Of a stretch of 64,000 nucleotides of DNA, positions 35,862 to 48,179 are shown piece by piece. This stretch comes from Cryptomeria japonica. Lineage: Eukaryota; Streptophyta; Pinopsida; Cupressales; Cupressaceae. How positions within the stretch are numbered: the first letter of the stretch is position 1; each line of letters starts with the position of its first letter. The notes beneath the pieces were generated by a model. It searched no databases and was not told the origin of the DNA. It saw only the letters and a program-made list of their open reading frames with translations. The DNA lies in contig NC_081412.1 of NCBI RefSeq assembly GCF_030272615.1, positions 41,254,291 through 41,318,290 on the forward strand, read 5' to 3'. Made by a program: the position numbers and the translations under genes.

Positions 35862-36974
35862 ATGGAAAACTTGAGAAAGCAAATGGAAACAACTCTTTCA
35901 GACTATGATGCAGAAAAAGTGAAGAATATCAAACTTGAAGATGATCTGAAGGCTGCACAGGATATCATTCAAGGACTTCAAGAAAATCTCACTATTGCAA
36001 GGAATAAGAGAAGAGAACTTTGTGAAAAGATGCAGAATGATGACAATGAAAAGGAAACTCTTAATGATCTGGTAAACAAGTTGAGACAAGAAAACAGTAC
36101 GATGAAGAATGAGATGCAAGATATGACTATGAGATTTTGTAAAGAAACTGAAAATCAGAAGAAGAATGAAGAGGACTTGGTTAGATGACTCAATGATGCT
36201 GCAAATGAAAATCTAAGACTCAGTCATGAAAATGATATGGTAAAGATAGATCTAATTCACTTAGAACATGACAAAACTGAACTCATAAGACAGAAAGATT
36301 TCTTAGAAAATGAGTTCGCTAATGCAAATCAACACAAGGAGAAATTCAAGAAAATTTCAAAGGAACTTGATGAAATGTTGAAGAATCAGAAACTTAATGG
36401 TGATACAAATGGCCTTGGCTTTGAAGTTGGTGAAATCTCCAGTACTGCAAACAATAATGATCACAGCAAACCGGTAAGACAACCTAATGATTACAAATTT
36501 AATGGGAAATGCTTTAACTGTAACAAGTATGGTCATAGAGAAAATCAATGTAGATCTAGAAATTATCAGAACACTAATACATCCACCGGGCAATGTTCTA
36601 AATGCAACAAAGTTGGTCACAATTCAGAAAATTGCAGAATGAATGTAAGATGTTATGTTTGTGGAAGATTTGGATATCTATCTAATCAATGCAGAACACA
36701 TATCAACATAGGATATGGGAAAGCTATTCAGAAAAACAATGTGACTTGTTATGCTTGCAACAAGATTGGACATATTGCAAAATTTTGTAGAAGTAAGGCA
36801 TCACCGACAAACAACAAAGGACCCAGCCTGAAAGGTAAAGAAAACGTTGAAGAGGTAAAGCAAGAATTCTCAAAGCAATGGATTAGAAAGTCAGATGAGA
36901 ATGTTGATGGGAATACTCCTCCACCGGTAGAACAGAGTATCACTCCACTGGAAGGAGACTCTTCATCTAACTGA
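35862..36974 (+). pseudogene. Element B ORF1: coiled-coil and four-CCHC-knuckle protein
   Basis: About 370 codons from ATG 35,862 to TGA 36,972-36,974, with one internal TGA (36,186-36,188) where CGA (Arg) fits. Residues 1-190 are K/E/N-rich and predicted helical (ENLRKQMETTLSDYD, NKLRQENSTMKNEMQ). Four knuckles follow: CFNCNKYGHRENQC, CSKCNKVGHNSENC, CYVCGRFGYLSNQC and CYACNKIGHIAKFC. The third has Tyr in place of His (CAT to TAT fits). The tail is Lys/Glu/Pro-rich. Knuckles are the nucleic-acid-binding part of gag, probably packaging element RNA. A normal Copia capsid domain is not visible, so this is a gag-C-terminal-like protein. Element E carries the same architecture. Confidence 0.75.
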
Positions 36975-37278
36975 AGAAAAATCCTTTGGGGGTTTGGCAA
37001 CAAATTGAAAAACATGCTAATATACCCTCAGTTGATGGTGAGAAGTTGAATTACTTCTTTACCGGCAGATGAGTTAAGTTTTGACTTAACCGACAGACAT
37101 TAAATGTGGTAGTTGGAGAAAATAACATTATAAAGCAAGTGCTTTGGCTCTTTTTCCATTCATCGAGCATTCAAATCTCCGAGAGTGCAAAAATTCTGAG
37201 TGAAGGCATCCTTAGCGAAAAGTGAAGCAATTCATTCAAAGCAAATCATCCTAAAGGTAGATTGAGGTATTTATAACT

Positions 37279-40145
37279 ATGGCTTCTTCATCAGCAGCTG
37301 AATTTATTGCAAACCCTACTGTGATTGAGGTTATCAAGCGCCCTAGACCCGTATTCAAATTGATTCCTAAAATTACAAAGAAAGATGATACCCTAGGAGC
37401 ATTCTCAAAAATACCTAAGGGAGTAGTTTATGCAGAGGATCCTAGAATGTACGTACATTGTCATATTGAAGAATTAGGAGATGATGAAATCAAGAATATG
37501 TATAGGACTGCAATCTGTGATGCAAATGGTAATATCAAACCGAAACACAAGGTAGTAGAAACCCTAGGTTTTGTGGATATTCTTAACATCCCTAAATTTC
37601 TAGAAGATGTGATAAGAATAGTCCTAAGCAAAGTCCATGGAGAATTCGTTTGGTTGGATTCCATCCATAAGATCACTAAAGAGGCAATTAGGGTAGTAAC
37701 AAGCTTACCTTCCACCGGTAGCAGGCCTGACAGAACTAAGAAAGTTTTTAATGACACTATGACAAACTTAACCAACACAACATTTGACAAATGATCCCTA
37801 AGAGTCAATGATGTGAAGGACATAAATGTTAGATTTGTCAGTATGATTCTAGGCTATAAGGCCACACATGCAAATAGGTTAAAGTCGGTATCTAGCCTAT
37901 GTATTAAAAGTGCATATGACATGGTAAATGATAATGCAAGAATTGATGTGTGTGAATGGCTTAAAGATGAACTGATAGACAACCTGAAGAAAATCAAAGG
38001 TGATAAGAAGGGAACTTTCAGATTTGGAAATTTGCTTGTATGTTTAATGCTATACATTACCAAGGAAGTACCCGGTATTGGTAGGAAAGACTTTGACTTT
38101 GATATACTGATAGGAAAGCAACTGTTGGATATATTAAACAACATGGGAGATGACAGAGAGAAACATATAAATGAACATTTTCAAGCACTGAAGGCTAGAA
38201 TGAAGACAAGAGTAAGGCTATCTCAAGCAATCATTGATAGATATCAAAAAGAGATATGCTTTGTAATTAAGAAAGATGAAATCTGGATGGAAGCAGTTGT
38301 CCCTAGAACTATTTGGGTAATAGAGATGGGATATGAGACAGATGATAACATAATTGAGACTTATACAAAAGCCCTCCTTCAAGCACCAAAGGAACCATCT
38401 GAGAAAGTGTTTGGCAATGCTGAAACAATTGAGAGTACTATCCAATCTCAGAAAAGAGTCAAGAAAACTGAACAGATAGTGAGGAAGGTAACTAGACAGG
38501 CTAAAGCAATAAAAGAAGATGTATTGAAGAAAACTGGTATCAAGGAAAGTGAGTTGGAAGGACTTCAACCGGAAGCTCATCTTTCACCGGTTGCAACTTC
38601 TTCTAAAAGTGATATAATGATTGTATTCAAAAGGGTAGAAAGGAAAAGAAAACCCTCACTGACACCCTCTCCTACACCCAGAAGAACAAGACAAAAGCAA
38701 CAGGCAATTAGGCCTCTAGCTAAGAAGTTAACTTTAAAGAAAAAGAAGGAAAAATAGGCTATTGCTCCACTGGACAAACTTCTAAATGAAATAACCGAGG
38801 ATGGAAAATTGAAAAATATCAGCAAGTTGTATAACACACTTTCCAATGATGATAAAGACAGCGTAGAGAATAGTGTAATTTTACACTTAGACATATACAA
38901 TAAATTTCTGATGGAAATTGTTGAAGATATACCCAATGATTTATACAAAAGACTAGAAGCTAGAAGGGTAGCTATTGTTGAGTTAGACAAAAAGATAAAA
39001 AATAGAAAAATTACTTGTTGTTCACCCAATGAACTCCACTAAAGAGATAGATGAATTCATCAATGAGGCCAACCGGATAGTATTTTCAACCGGTCACTGA
39101 CATGTAGCACTAATGGCAGGAAGAATGAATGAAATCACTGAAGAAACTGCAGATCAATGGGATATATTCTTTGTTGAAAAAAAGAAACAAGAAGAACTTA
39201 AAAGACCTAAGACCATCAGAGTCTACCAAAAGGACAAGGATAAGGGGAAATGTAAGGTAGGTGGACCTCCAAGCCTAAAGATAACTAATAACTTGCCCCC
39301 ACCTCTTTCAAATACTCCATCGGTAGAAACCGTTGACACACAACCGACAACAAAGAGTATGGAGACTCCTCATGAGGATACAAATCCTGAGTCTAAAATT
39401 TTGTATACCATGAACATTGACACTCAAGAGGTAAATATTGTGGTAGATAAGGAATCAACTGAGAAGACAGATGTGGCAACAGAGCCACCGACTGAAAATG
39501 TTGAAGTTGGAAACATTAGAATTGGGGAACAACAAAAAAATGAAGAATCAAATGATCCCCCGGACACTGGAAAGACAAAGACCACAGATGTGCATACTGA
39601 TGCATCTACTGAGGCACCAACAACTATAGAAACTAAAAAACCATCTGAGTCACCAGTAGTAGACAACACAAAGGTGAACAAAGAGAAACTGGCAATGGAT
39701 ACCACTGGTAAAGCATCAGAAACACCGATAGATAACACTGAGAAATAATCAAAAAAATCGGCAAACAAGAGCATAGTGAAATAGACAGAGACAAAAGTAG
39801 AGAAACAGTTAGAGGCACAGGTTGAGAAACAGGAATAGAAAAAGGTTGAGGTACAGGTTCAAACAGAGACAGTACAATCTTCATCTGAAAAGCCCAAACC
39901 TTTGGTAGTGGAAATGCAAACTCAAACAGATCCTCCTGAGAAAGAGGAAAGCAAAGCTATCACTACAACCGACGGACTACAAATTGTGAAGATAGTTGGA
40001 CAGTCATCTGGCACATCAATGACTGAATTCCGGCCTACAAATGTGACAGAGGTACTCTTGGACTCAATAAAGAAAATAACAGAGTATAATGCACAAGCTT
40101 ACAAGGCTATAGATGATACATTACCAATTTTGAAAATGATAGCTC
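37279..40145 (+). pseudogene. Element B ORF2, 5' part: large protein of unknown function
   Basis: ATG at 37,279 (MASSSAAEFIANPTVIEV). The N-terminal half (about 330 residues) is globular-looking: GEFVWLDSIHKITKEAIRV, LPSTGSRP, FVSMILGYKATHANR, RFGNLLVCLMLYITKEVPG, a pattern I associate with unnamed plant retroelement proteins. A basic linker (RRTRQKQQ, KKLTLKKKKEK), a helical segment, then a long Thr/Glu/Lys-rich disordered stretch follow. Stops at 37,792 (TGA), 38,755 (TAG), 39,098 (TGA), 39,746 (TAA), 39,782 (TAG) and 39,836 (TAG) all fit C-to-T changes in CGA, CAG or CAA. There is one frameshift near 39,000-39,020. The frame runs into the D insertion at 40,145 and resumes at 52,944. It has no polymerase, protease or integrase motif, and its function is unknown. 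Confidence 0.65.
40141..40145. other. Left target-site duplication of element D (AGCTC)
   Basis: AGCTC before TGTAGCGTC is repeated at 52,939-52,943 after CTACACA. Confidence 0.9.
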
Positions 40146-41844
40146 TGTAGCGTCGTAAATTGTACACACTTGCTAAGGTGGTACAATTTCACACCTAGTT
40201 TAGCACCCGCCTTGGTGCATTTTACATTTTGCATTGCATTTCTCCTTTAGCACTTAATTAATCAAATTAATTAGGTCTAAGGTCCTATTTCATCGTCCTC
40301 TACATCATAAAGTTGGGCCCTTTCGTTAAAGTGTGCCCTTTTCATTTTATTCCTCCAATACATCATTCAATCAAAAACCCTAATTAAGTCCTATTTTGAA
40401 CTTGGGGGCTTGGTTTCGGGGGTCAAAACATCTCGAAATCACCTGTAACTTCGGGATTCTCTCTAAAATCATCATATCCGACGGCCCTGAAAATTTGGTG
40501 AAAAGTTGTCGAGATCGTGGCGCCCAGACTGCACATGGTCTCGGACATTTTTCCCGAAATTTTAGGAGCACAATCCAATCATAAAATAAAGCTTAACCCC
40601 AAGAAATTGGCAGGAGATTCAATCTCTAGATCGGCCAAAAGATGAAATTACGACCTAGGGTTTCATACATAAGAGCTCTCTTTCTTCATTTGAAGGGATC
40701 TGATTTTTGTTTTCAGGAACCTCATATGCAGCGAAAGAGCAGATCTTTGAAGACTTCAACAACATTCAACATCCCTCTATCAAGCATCTATCAATTTTAT
40801 TCATCCATTTAGGGCTTGGAAGACATTGAAGAACAATAGGACATTACCGACTGAAGATTGGCTTGTACCCCTCCCTTGAGGGTTGGGTATGATTTCATGT
40901 TGTTTTCATGTCTTTGCATAAGCTTCAATATATCATTTATTCATGCTTTAGATCACATTGCATCTTGATTTAGAGCATTTACATTATCATTTATAAGCAA
41001 TTAGGGTTTACTTTCTAGGTTGCTCTAGTTTGCTTACTTGCATTTTAGGATCTTGCACACACACAAGGTTTGCACACACAATACATTTTACAATACAACT
41101 TGGCTATTCATGGAGGTAGAAATCACCGAAGCGGGGGTTTGACTAAGGCAAAACCCTATATAGCTGCCCATACCCTTTTCAGATATAAGTGCAGGTTTCG
41201 AGCCTCGGACGACGCCGTAGGTTATGGATCCAGGAAAAGCAAGTTGAGACAGCACTTCACACCAAATTGCAGAGCAGAAGACCTGGATAGGAGCGTGGGG
41301 TGCCCTGGTCCTGCCAGGACAGGGGTGTTGGGCGCCCTAGTCCCTGGGACAGAGGCGCTGGGCACCCTAGTCCCTGGGACAGAGGCGCTGGGCGCCCTAG
41401 TCCTCCGGACAGACAGCATTTTTTGACATTTCTGACAATTTTCCAGAAGTGCAAAACAGCAGTTCAGGTGCAGTTTTCGGGACAGAATCAAGACAGTGGT
41501 GCCCGCGCCCCCGTCCCGAACATTTTCAATCAGATTTTGACTCCGGGTACGCATCTGCATTCTTGTTTTATCCTTGTATTTACAATTGTTCATTGTTTAA
41601 TCTCAATTCTGTAATCTTGTTGTTAGTTCATACACGCATTTTGGGATTAGGACTTGAACTTGCATCATTTTATCTTTCAATTTCGACAAAGGAATAGAAA
41701 TCCTAATAGGTAGCCTGTGGCTCTCTCTTTCACAGAAAGAAGTAGCCAATTGTGTGATACCTCTAGGCTCTTTCGTATTCCGTAATGTGTGTCAAAAGGT
41801 AGGATTAGGGCATGTTAACCTAGTCTCGCTTTTTCCCCTACACA
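40146..41844 (+). repeat. Element D 5' LTR (1,699 bp)
   Basis: Near-identical to 51,270-52,938. It contains about three 30-bp GC-rich units (GGGCGCCCTAGTCCCTGGGA, CAGAGGCGCT) at 41,325-41,405. The 3' LTR has one unit fewer, which accounts for the 30-bp length difference. Confidence 0.95.
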
Positions 41845-41846
41845 TT

Positions 41847-41866
41847 TTGGTGAACTCAACGTGAAT
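41847..41866 (+). promoter_or_regulatory. Element D primer binding site (candidate)
   Basis: TTGGTGAACTCAACGTG follows the LTR by about 2-3 nt and begins with the expected TGG. The tRNA is not assigned. Confidence 0.5.
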
Positions 41867-42005
41867 CTATCATTGCTTCCTCTTGCATTGCATTTGTTAG
41901 ATCTAGATCTAGATTTAGTGTGTTTTCATTTAATTCTCATTAAAAGGAAAAAAAGTGTGTTCCTTTGCATTGTGTGTTTAAATTTTATGCAACCTTTATT
42001 TCAAA

Positions 42006-44225
42006 ATGTCAGATTTTTATTTGCAAAATGTTCATGCTTTTGATGATTATTATGAGTATAGCCAAGATGAATTAGATGAAGCTTTAGATGAGTTTTTGAA
42101 CCCTAAAGATGCCAAACCTTCATTTTACCAAAAACTCATAAACCTTGTTACTATGCCATTTAAATCTGAAGAGAAAGATAAGTCGAATGGTTCCTCTCAA
42201 GGGTACATTCCTATCAACTCTTCCACTGAATCTAGTAACATGGTTGTGTTCAATAATCCCCTCTATGAGGAGATATCTCCTTTTGAATCAAAAGATAAAC
42301 CTTTTAATCGATATGATCATGCTTTGTTGGATGATGCTCTTGATGACTTTGTGGCTTTATCGAAATCTTTAAACAAGAACAAGACTTCTAAATTGGTTAA
42401 CATGATAAACTTGAATGAGCATAATAAGCCTCTCTTTGAAGTCCAAGGTGCTTATCCTTCTCCCACCTTTCAAGTTCCTAAATCACCTCTCCTTACTGTC
42501 CAAGGAGGGTATGATCATGATTCCTTTCGTACTCTGAATAAACCAATCATCACTGTGCAAGGAAGAAAACCTATAAGTCCTTATAGTTATGCCAAGCAAT
42601 TAACTAGAGAGAGTTATCATGTGGTTGCCCATACTTATCACACCAGAAATAATAGGCAACCTAATCCTCCTCTTGTTATTCCAGTTTCTCTTCCTAATCC
42701 TCAACCAATTCTTCCACAAGCTCCCCGTATTTCACAAGTTATGGATAAGGAATATGATCTCATAGAACAACTTAAAGCTACCCCTGCTAAGATATCCCTT
42801 TGGGATTTGATTCAAACTTCTTCTGCTCATCATGGAATGTTACAAGATGCCTTGAAAGATTTGAATGTTCCTCCACCGAATACATCTAGTAATATAGCAT
42901 CTTTGGTTAACTCTGTGATGAATCCTAAAGCTCAAATTGTGTTTACCCAAGATGAGTTGCCTACTAGTGAAATTCAACAACAATATGATCCCTTGATGAT
43001 TGTGGTTATCATGAAAGACACTGCTATAAGACAAACACTAGTAGATAATGGCTCTGGCCTTAATGTGTGTAGCATTAATCTATTGCATAAAATGAATGTG
43101 GATACATCTCTCATTGAGCCTGACTCTCGTCCCATTCAAGGCTTTGACAATGTGGCTAAGACTTCATTAGGTATTATCACCTTACCTCTCACAGTAGGAC
43201 CTGTTACTTTGCCTACTCCTATCCATGTTATGTCGGGAAATTTAACATACAACTTGTTATTAGGGAGGCCTTGGATTCACAGTATGCAAGTTGTCCCCTC
43301 TACATTGCATAGACAAGTTAAATTCATCTATAACAATAAGACATATACCTTGATAGGTGATACTAATTTCCAAGCTTGTTTACAAACATCTACTTCCAAA
43401 GGGGGTTCTTCTAAGTCGTCCTCATCTAGTGATGACTCGTTAAACAAGATACCTATCGATGAATCCTCGCTCTCTGATGATCAAAATTCTTTGGATGAGT
43501 CTGGAGCTCCTGAAGAAGATTCTTCTCGACTTGAATCTACATATGAGAAGGATTTTAATCCTGAGAAGGTCCTCGCAGAAGATGATTGGGGATCTCTTGA
43601 TTTTAATCCCACCTTTGTAGGTGAATATAAGGTTCCTTCTAGAGAGCTTAAAGTTGAAAAGAAGGAAGAAGCTAAAAATCAGTCAATCTTACCTGAATCT
43701 ATGAGTAATAATTTTGTGGCCGCTTCTCAAACTTCTTCTCCTCACACCTCTAATTCTGAAGAGTTTGATTCTTTGTCTTATGAAAAACCACCTTCTCTTT
43801 CTGAAATGGTTGATCGTTATGGTCGTGGTTTTCGCATTTTTGCTAAGCATGGGTATCATGGAAATGGTTGTGGCGCTCATGAACAAGGGATAAAGGTTCC
43901 TCTAGAGACTAATTTTCACAATTATGCCTTTGGACTTGGCTATAATCCCTGCAAGCGCACTAAAGCTTCTAAAAGACCATGTATTAGTGTTAATGCTATT
44001 TCTACATCTCTATCACTGCAACACCCCAAGTATATTGATGGAGATCCTTCGTGTGACTGTGCTTTGGATATCTTCCCTACTGATGATGCTTTAGCTGAGT
44101 TCTTGGGAGCCTATGACACTCTTCCTCGTTATCATCACAATAGGGGACTCCCTTATTGTTTGAACACTGAAGCCTATTTTGGAAAAGAGATTGATAATGA
44201 TGAGACTATGAAAGAATTCCCTTAG
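42006..44225 (+). pseudogene. Element D protease / G-patch-like N-terminal polyprotein
   Basis: 739 codons from ATG 42,006, ending at TAG 44,223, where Gln (CAG) fits; the same frame continues into RT. The N-terminus is acidic (YEYSQDELDEALDEFL). Residues about 245-285 (EYDLIEQLKATPAKISLWDL) are the linker typical of Tat polyproteins. The protease is at about 335-450: IRQTLVDNGSGLNVCSINLL with Asp-Asn-Gly-Ser, then YNLLLGRPWIHSMQVVPSTL. A G-patch-like segment lies at about 600-660 (MVDRYGRGFRIFAKHGY, FGLGYNPCKR). No capsid domain or CCHC knuckle precedes the protease, and only 161 bp separate the LTR from the ATG, so gag has been lost in this copy or family. Confidence 0.8.
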
Positions 44226-45785
44226 TTAAAGGACACTCCTCAACAAAGTAATCTTCTCATAAGTGACACCACTGATGTTAAGATGGATCCTTGCAATAAA
44301 GAGAAAGTTATTAAAATTGGAAAATGTTTGGATGAAGAGGAACAAAAACAATATGAAGATTTATTGCATGAATTCCCTGAGATCTTTGCTTGGACATACT
44401 CTGACATGCCTGGTATAGATCCTAAAATTGTCACTCATAATATTGTCTTAGTTCCTGATGCTAAGCCCATGAAACAAAAGATTCGAAAAATGAATCCTAA
44501 GGTGGCTCTGCTTGTTAAGGCTGAGATTGAAAAATTATTGGAGGCTGGATTTATCCGCCCTATTGATTATTCCCCGTGGATTTCAAATATTGTCGCTGTG
44601 GCTAAACCCGATAATAAAATAAGAATGTGTACTAATTTTCGAGATTTAAATAAGGCTTCTTTAAAAGATGATTTCCCTCTTCCAAACATTGACATGATAG
44701 TGGATTCTATGGCAGGACATGCCTTGTTATCCTTCATGGATGGTTTTTCAGGATACAATCAAATTTTCATAAACCCTCAAGATCAATTCAAAACCGCTTT
44801 CACCACTCCTTGGGGTACGTTTTGTTGGATAATGATGCCTTTTGGACTTAAAAATGCTAGTGCAACTTATCAATGAGCGATGACCCTTATCTTTCATGAT
44901 TATATGCATAAGATTTTAGAGGATTATGTTGATGATATTTTAGCCAAATCCATTCTTCGCGTAGATCATATTAAAATCCTTCGTCAAATCTTTGAGAGAA
45001 TTCGTAAATATCACATGCGCTTGAATCCCCGAAAATGTGTTTTTGGTGTGGATAGTGGAAAACTATTAGGATTCATAGTTTCGCATCGTGGGATTGAGGT
45101 GGACACTAAGAAAATAGATGTTATTGTCAACATGCCACCTCCTAGAAATGTGTCTCAACTTAAAAGCTTACAAGGAAAAATTCAAGCTATTCGTAGGTTC
45201 ATATCTCAACTTGCGGATCGTACCTTTCCTTTTACTCAACTTCTTAAAAAGAATATCACTTTTCAATGGAACGAAGATTGTCAGCAAGCATTTGAAGATT
45301 TAAAAGTGTATTTGGCTAGTCCTCCTATTCTTCAACCTGCCGAACCTTCTAAACCCTTCCTTCTATATACAGCTACTTCTTCTCATGCTCTCGCAGCATT
45401 GTTGGCACAACATGATAAAGATGGTAAGGAATGTCCAGTTTATTACATAAGTCATACCTTACTCGATTATGAGACTCGATATTCTACGATAGAAAGACAA
45501 TGCTTGGCCTTGGTGTTTGTGACTCAAAAATTGAGACATTATCTTTTAAATTTAGAAGTCCACGTCATGGTAAAGTTTGATCCTTTGAAGCATCTTTTCT
45601 CTAAAACTGATTTATCAGGACGCCTAGCTAAGTGGGTTATGATGTTAACTGAATTTGACCTTAAATTTGTTTCACAAAGAGCAATTAAAGGGCAAGCATT
45701 GACCGACCACTTAGTTGAGGCCCCTTCACCTTTCTCCTTCCCTAATTCTGAGTCTTTCCTAGATGACTTCATTTTTTGTACAGAA
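44226..45785 (+). pseudogene. Element D reverse transcriptase-RNase H
   Basis: Same frame as the upstream protein. RT motifs: EKLLEAGFIRPIDYSPWISN, RMCTNFRDLNKASLKDDFPL, LLSFMDGFSGYNQI, FCWIMMPFGLKNASATYQ, then TGA (44,874-44,876; CGA fits), then the catalytic YVDDILAKS. The connection region (LQGKIQAIRRFISQLADR) and gypsy-type RNase H (FLLYTATSSHALAALLAQ, YETRYSTIERQCLALVF) follow. All active-site Asp codons of RT are present. Only the stop prevents a full-length product. Confidence 0.9.
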
Positions 45786-46430
45786 AAAAAGATGAAACTT
45801 GGGAGTTATACTTTGATGGCTCTAAGTGTCGTACGGGATTGGGGCAGGTGTGGTTCTAATTTCTCCTACAAGGAAATCCATTCCCTTATCCTATCGTCTA
45901 AATTTCCTGTGTACCAATAACATTGCTGAGTATGAGGCTCTTATAGCAGGAATAAAAGCAGCCTTAGCTCTGAATATAAAACACATACATATCTATGGAG
46001 ATTCGCAATTGATTATAAGACAAGTAACAAGACTGTATCAAGCAAAACAAGACAAATTATCACAATATAAAGATCTTGCTATCTCTTTATTACAAAAATT
46101 TGATTCTTATACCATGGAACCTATTCCTCGAAAAGATAATCGACATGCGGATGCAATGGCATGTGTGGCTTCTCTGGTATCTTTAGAGGACCCTGTGGTT
46201 GATCTTAAATTCGTTATTCACAACCTTATTTCTCTAGCTATTGTAGACGATTCTAGCTTGGTAACATGTTGTGACTTTATAGACTCAGATGAATGGTACT
46301 TGCATATTGTAAGATATCTGACTGATGGTACCTTTCCTGATTCCGCCAATAGGAACACTAGGGCTAGAATCCGCAAGCTGTCTACTAGATATATCGTTCT
46401 TTCTAATGTCCTTTACTGAAGGGGTTATGA
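45785..46430 (+). pseudogene. Element D archaeal-type RNase H, downstream of RT
   Basis: Starts with LYFDGSKCRTG in one frame (about 45,806-45,835), then continues as GIGAGVVLISPTRKSIPL, NIAEYEALIAGIKAAL, IYGDSQLIIRQV and PRKDNRHADAMACVAS in another, so there are small indels at about 45,784-45,830. FDGS, AEYEAL, GDSQL and HADAMA are the archaeal-type RNase H motifs with all catalytic acids. The domain follows the gypsy RNase H, the arrangement normal for Tat elements. Confidence 0.88.
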
Positions 46431-47553
46431 TGGTCTTCTCCTTCGCTGTCTTAACAAATCGGAAATCCCCGTTGCTCTTGAAGAGGCACATTTAGGTGCC
46501 TGTGGGGGGCATTTTGGGGGCAAATCCTTGGTTCAAAGATTGCTTCGTATGGGATACTATTGGCAAACTATGCAAAAGGATTCTTTTTCATTTGTTAAGA
46601 AATGTCATCAATGTCAACAACACAATAATCTGATTCATGCTCCTGCCCAAGAACTTCGTTCTCAGGTAGCTTCTTGGCCTTTCTCCGCATGGGGTTTGGA
46701 TCTCATTGGTAAAATCTCTCCTCCTTCATCTCAAGGACACACCTTCATTACAACTGCAACAGATTACTTTACGAAGTGGGTAGAAGCTATTCCCCTTCGC
46801 TCTACTACTGCTGAAGTGATTTGTCAATTTCTTCTGGAAAACATCATTTCTCGATTCGGGATACCTTCCACTATAATCTCAGATAATGGGACATCATTTA
46901 AGAACAAGGACGTGAAGAAATTCCTCGAGAAGTATCATATCAAACATCGATTTCCTACACCATACTATCCTCAATCAAATGGTCAAGCCGAATCATCCAA
47001 TAAAATAATTGAACAAATTCTTCGCAAAACCGTGAATAAGCATGGTAAGGATTGGAGTAATCAGCTAATCTATGCTCTTTGGGCCTACCGAATGAGTGTA
47101 CGAATTGCTACAGGAACTACTCCTTATAATCTTGTTTATGGTGCTCACGCTATTATGCCTTTAGAGTTAGAGATTCCATCACTTAGGGTTTCTCTCAAAG
47201 GTATAGTAGATGATGACTCTTATAGAGAACAATGACTTCAACAGCTTGAGATGCTTGATGAACAGCGTATAAACGCTCTTGAGCATATTCAAGCGTATCA
47301 CAAAACTCTACAACGAAGCTATAATGATAAGGTTATTCAACGCTCCTTCTCGGTAGGTGACTTAGTCCTCTATGAGAATCAGCGCAATGTGAATGCCTTA
47401 CCTGCAGAAAAGGGAAAATTTAGTCCTAATTGGCTTGGACCATATATCGTTATTGAAGATTATGGATCAGGTGCTTACAAAATAGCGGATGTAGACGGTA
47501 CGCCTCTTAAAGAACCTATCAATGCTATGCACTTGCGTAGATATTATGCTTAA
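46417..47553 (+). pseudogene. Element D integrase
   Basis: Zinc-binding region with HLGACGGHFGG and CHQCQQH; core with WGLDLIGKISPPSSQ, IISDNGTSF and NGQAESSNKIIE (D, D, E all present); then TPYNLVYGAHAIMPLELEIP and a C-terminal SFSVGDLVLYE...NWLGPYIVIEDYGSGAYKIA beta-barrel region ending AMHLRRYYA. Two TGA stops (46,417-46,419 and 47,233-47,235) sit where CGA would give Arg. Otherwise complete. Confidence 0.9.
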
Positions 47554-48071
47554 TTCTTCATTTCTTATCTATCTTCTTTTCAGTTCTCCAACATTGGGTA
47601 ATATGTTAGTATATCTTAATTAGAGCAAAATAGAATTAAATGTTATGGTGTTTAATCTATATTGCTTCGTTCTTGACAAGCATGTCTCCTTACTTTATAG
47701 TTTGTCTTGAATTCATTTATGTAAATTGTGAAAGATTTACATTTCCATTATGCTAGCATATTATACAATGTCTTTATGTGTTAAGTGGAATCGTATCATG
47801 TTGTGTTTAAGTTCAAAATTAAATCACATTAGTTATATGATTCTTAGACTTAATGCATAGTTCTTCCCTATCATCAATGTAGTACTTGATTAAATATTTT
47901 AATTAAGTCACACATGTATCAATTTAATCATGGAGCATTGAGAAATCAATCACATGGAAATTAAATACTGAACATACATGTACATCTACCAAATGTATTA
48001 GATTTAATCAAAGCAAAATATACATTGTTTTAAGCATTAAAGATAACACATTTGAGACAGAAAGAAGCATG

Positions 48072-48120
<49 letters not shown>

Positions 48121-48179
48121 ATCGTATACAAATATAGGTCACTATACATCCAAAATATGACCTATCCTACATCATAAAA
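47554..48179 (+). other. Element D 3' non-coding with TG microsatellite
   Basis: AT-rich; contains an uninterrupted TG run of about 20 units at 48,078-48,119. No gene is recognised. Confidence 0.7.

Noticed and set aside
37279-38757. B ORF2 as a viral (endogenous pararetrovirus) protein
   Set aside because: No movement-protein, coat-protein or RT motifs, and it lies between LTRs with a PBS and PPT, so an LTR-element origin is simpler.
40380-41614. Several 60-120 codon frames in the D LTR, again at 51,504-52,791
   Set aside because: They are duplicated LTR sequence, open on both strands, and follow the GC-rich repeat.
48078-48119. TG run as a CRISPR-like or regulatory repeat
   Set aside because: It is a plain dinucleotide microsatellite without spacers.
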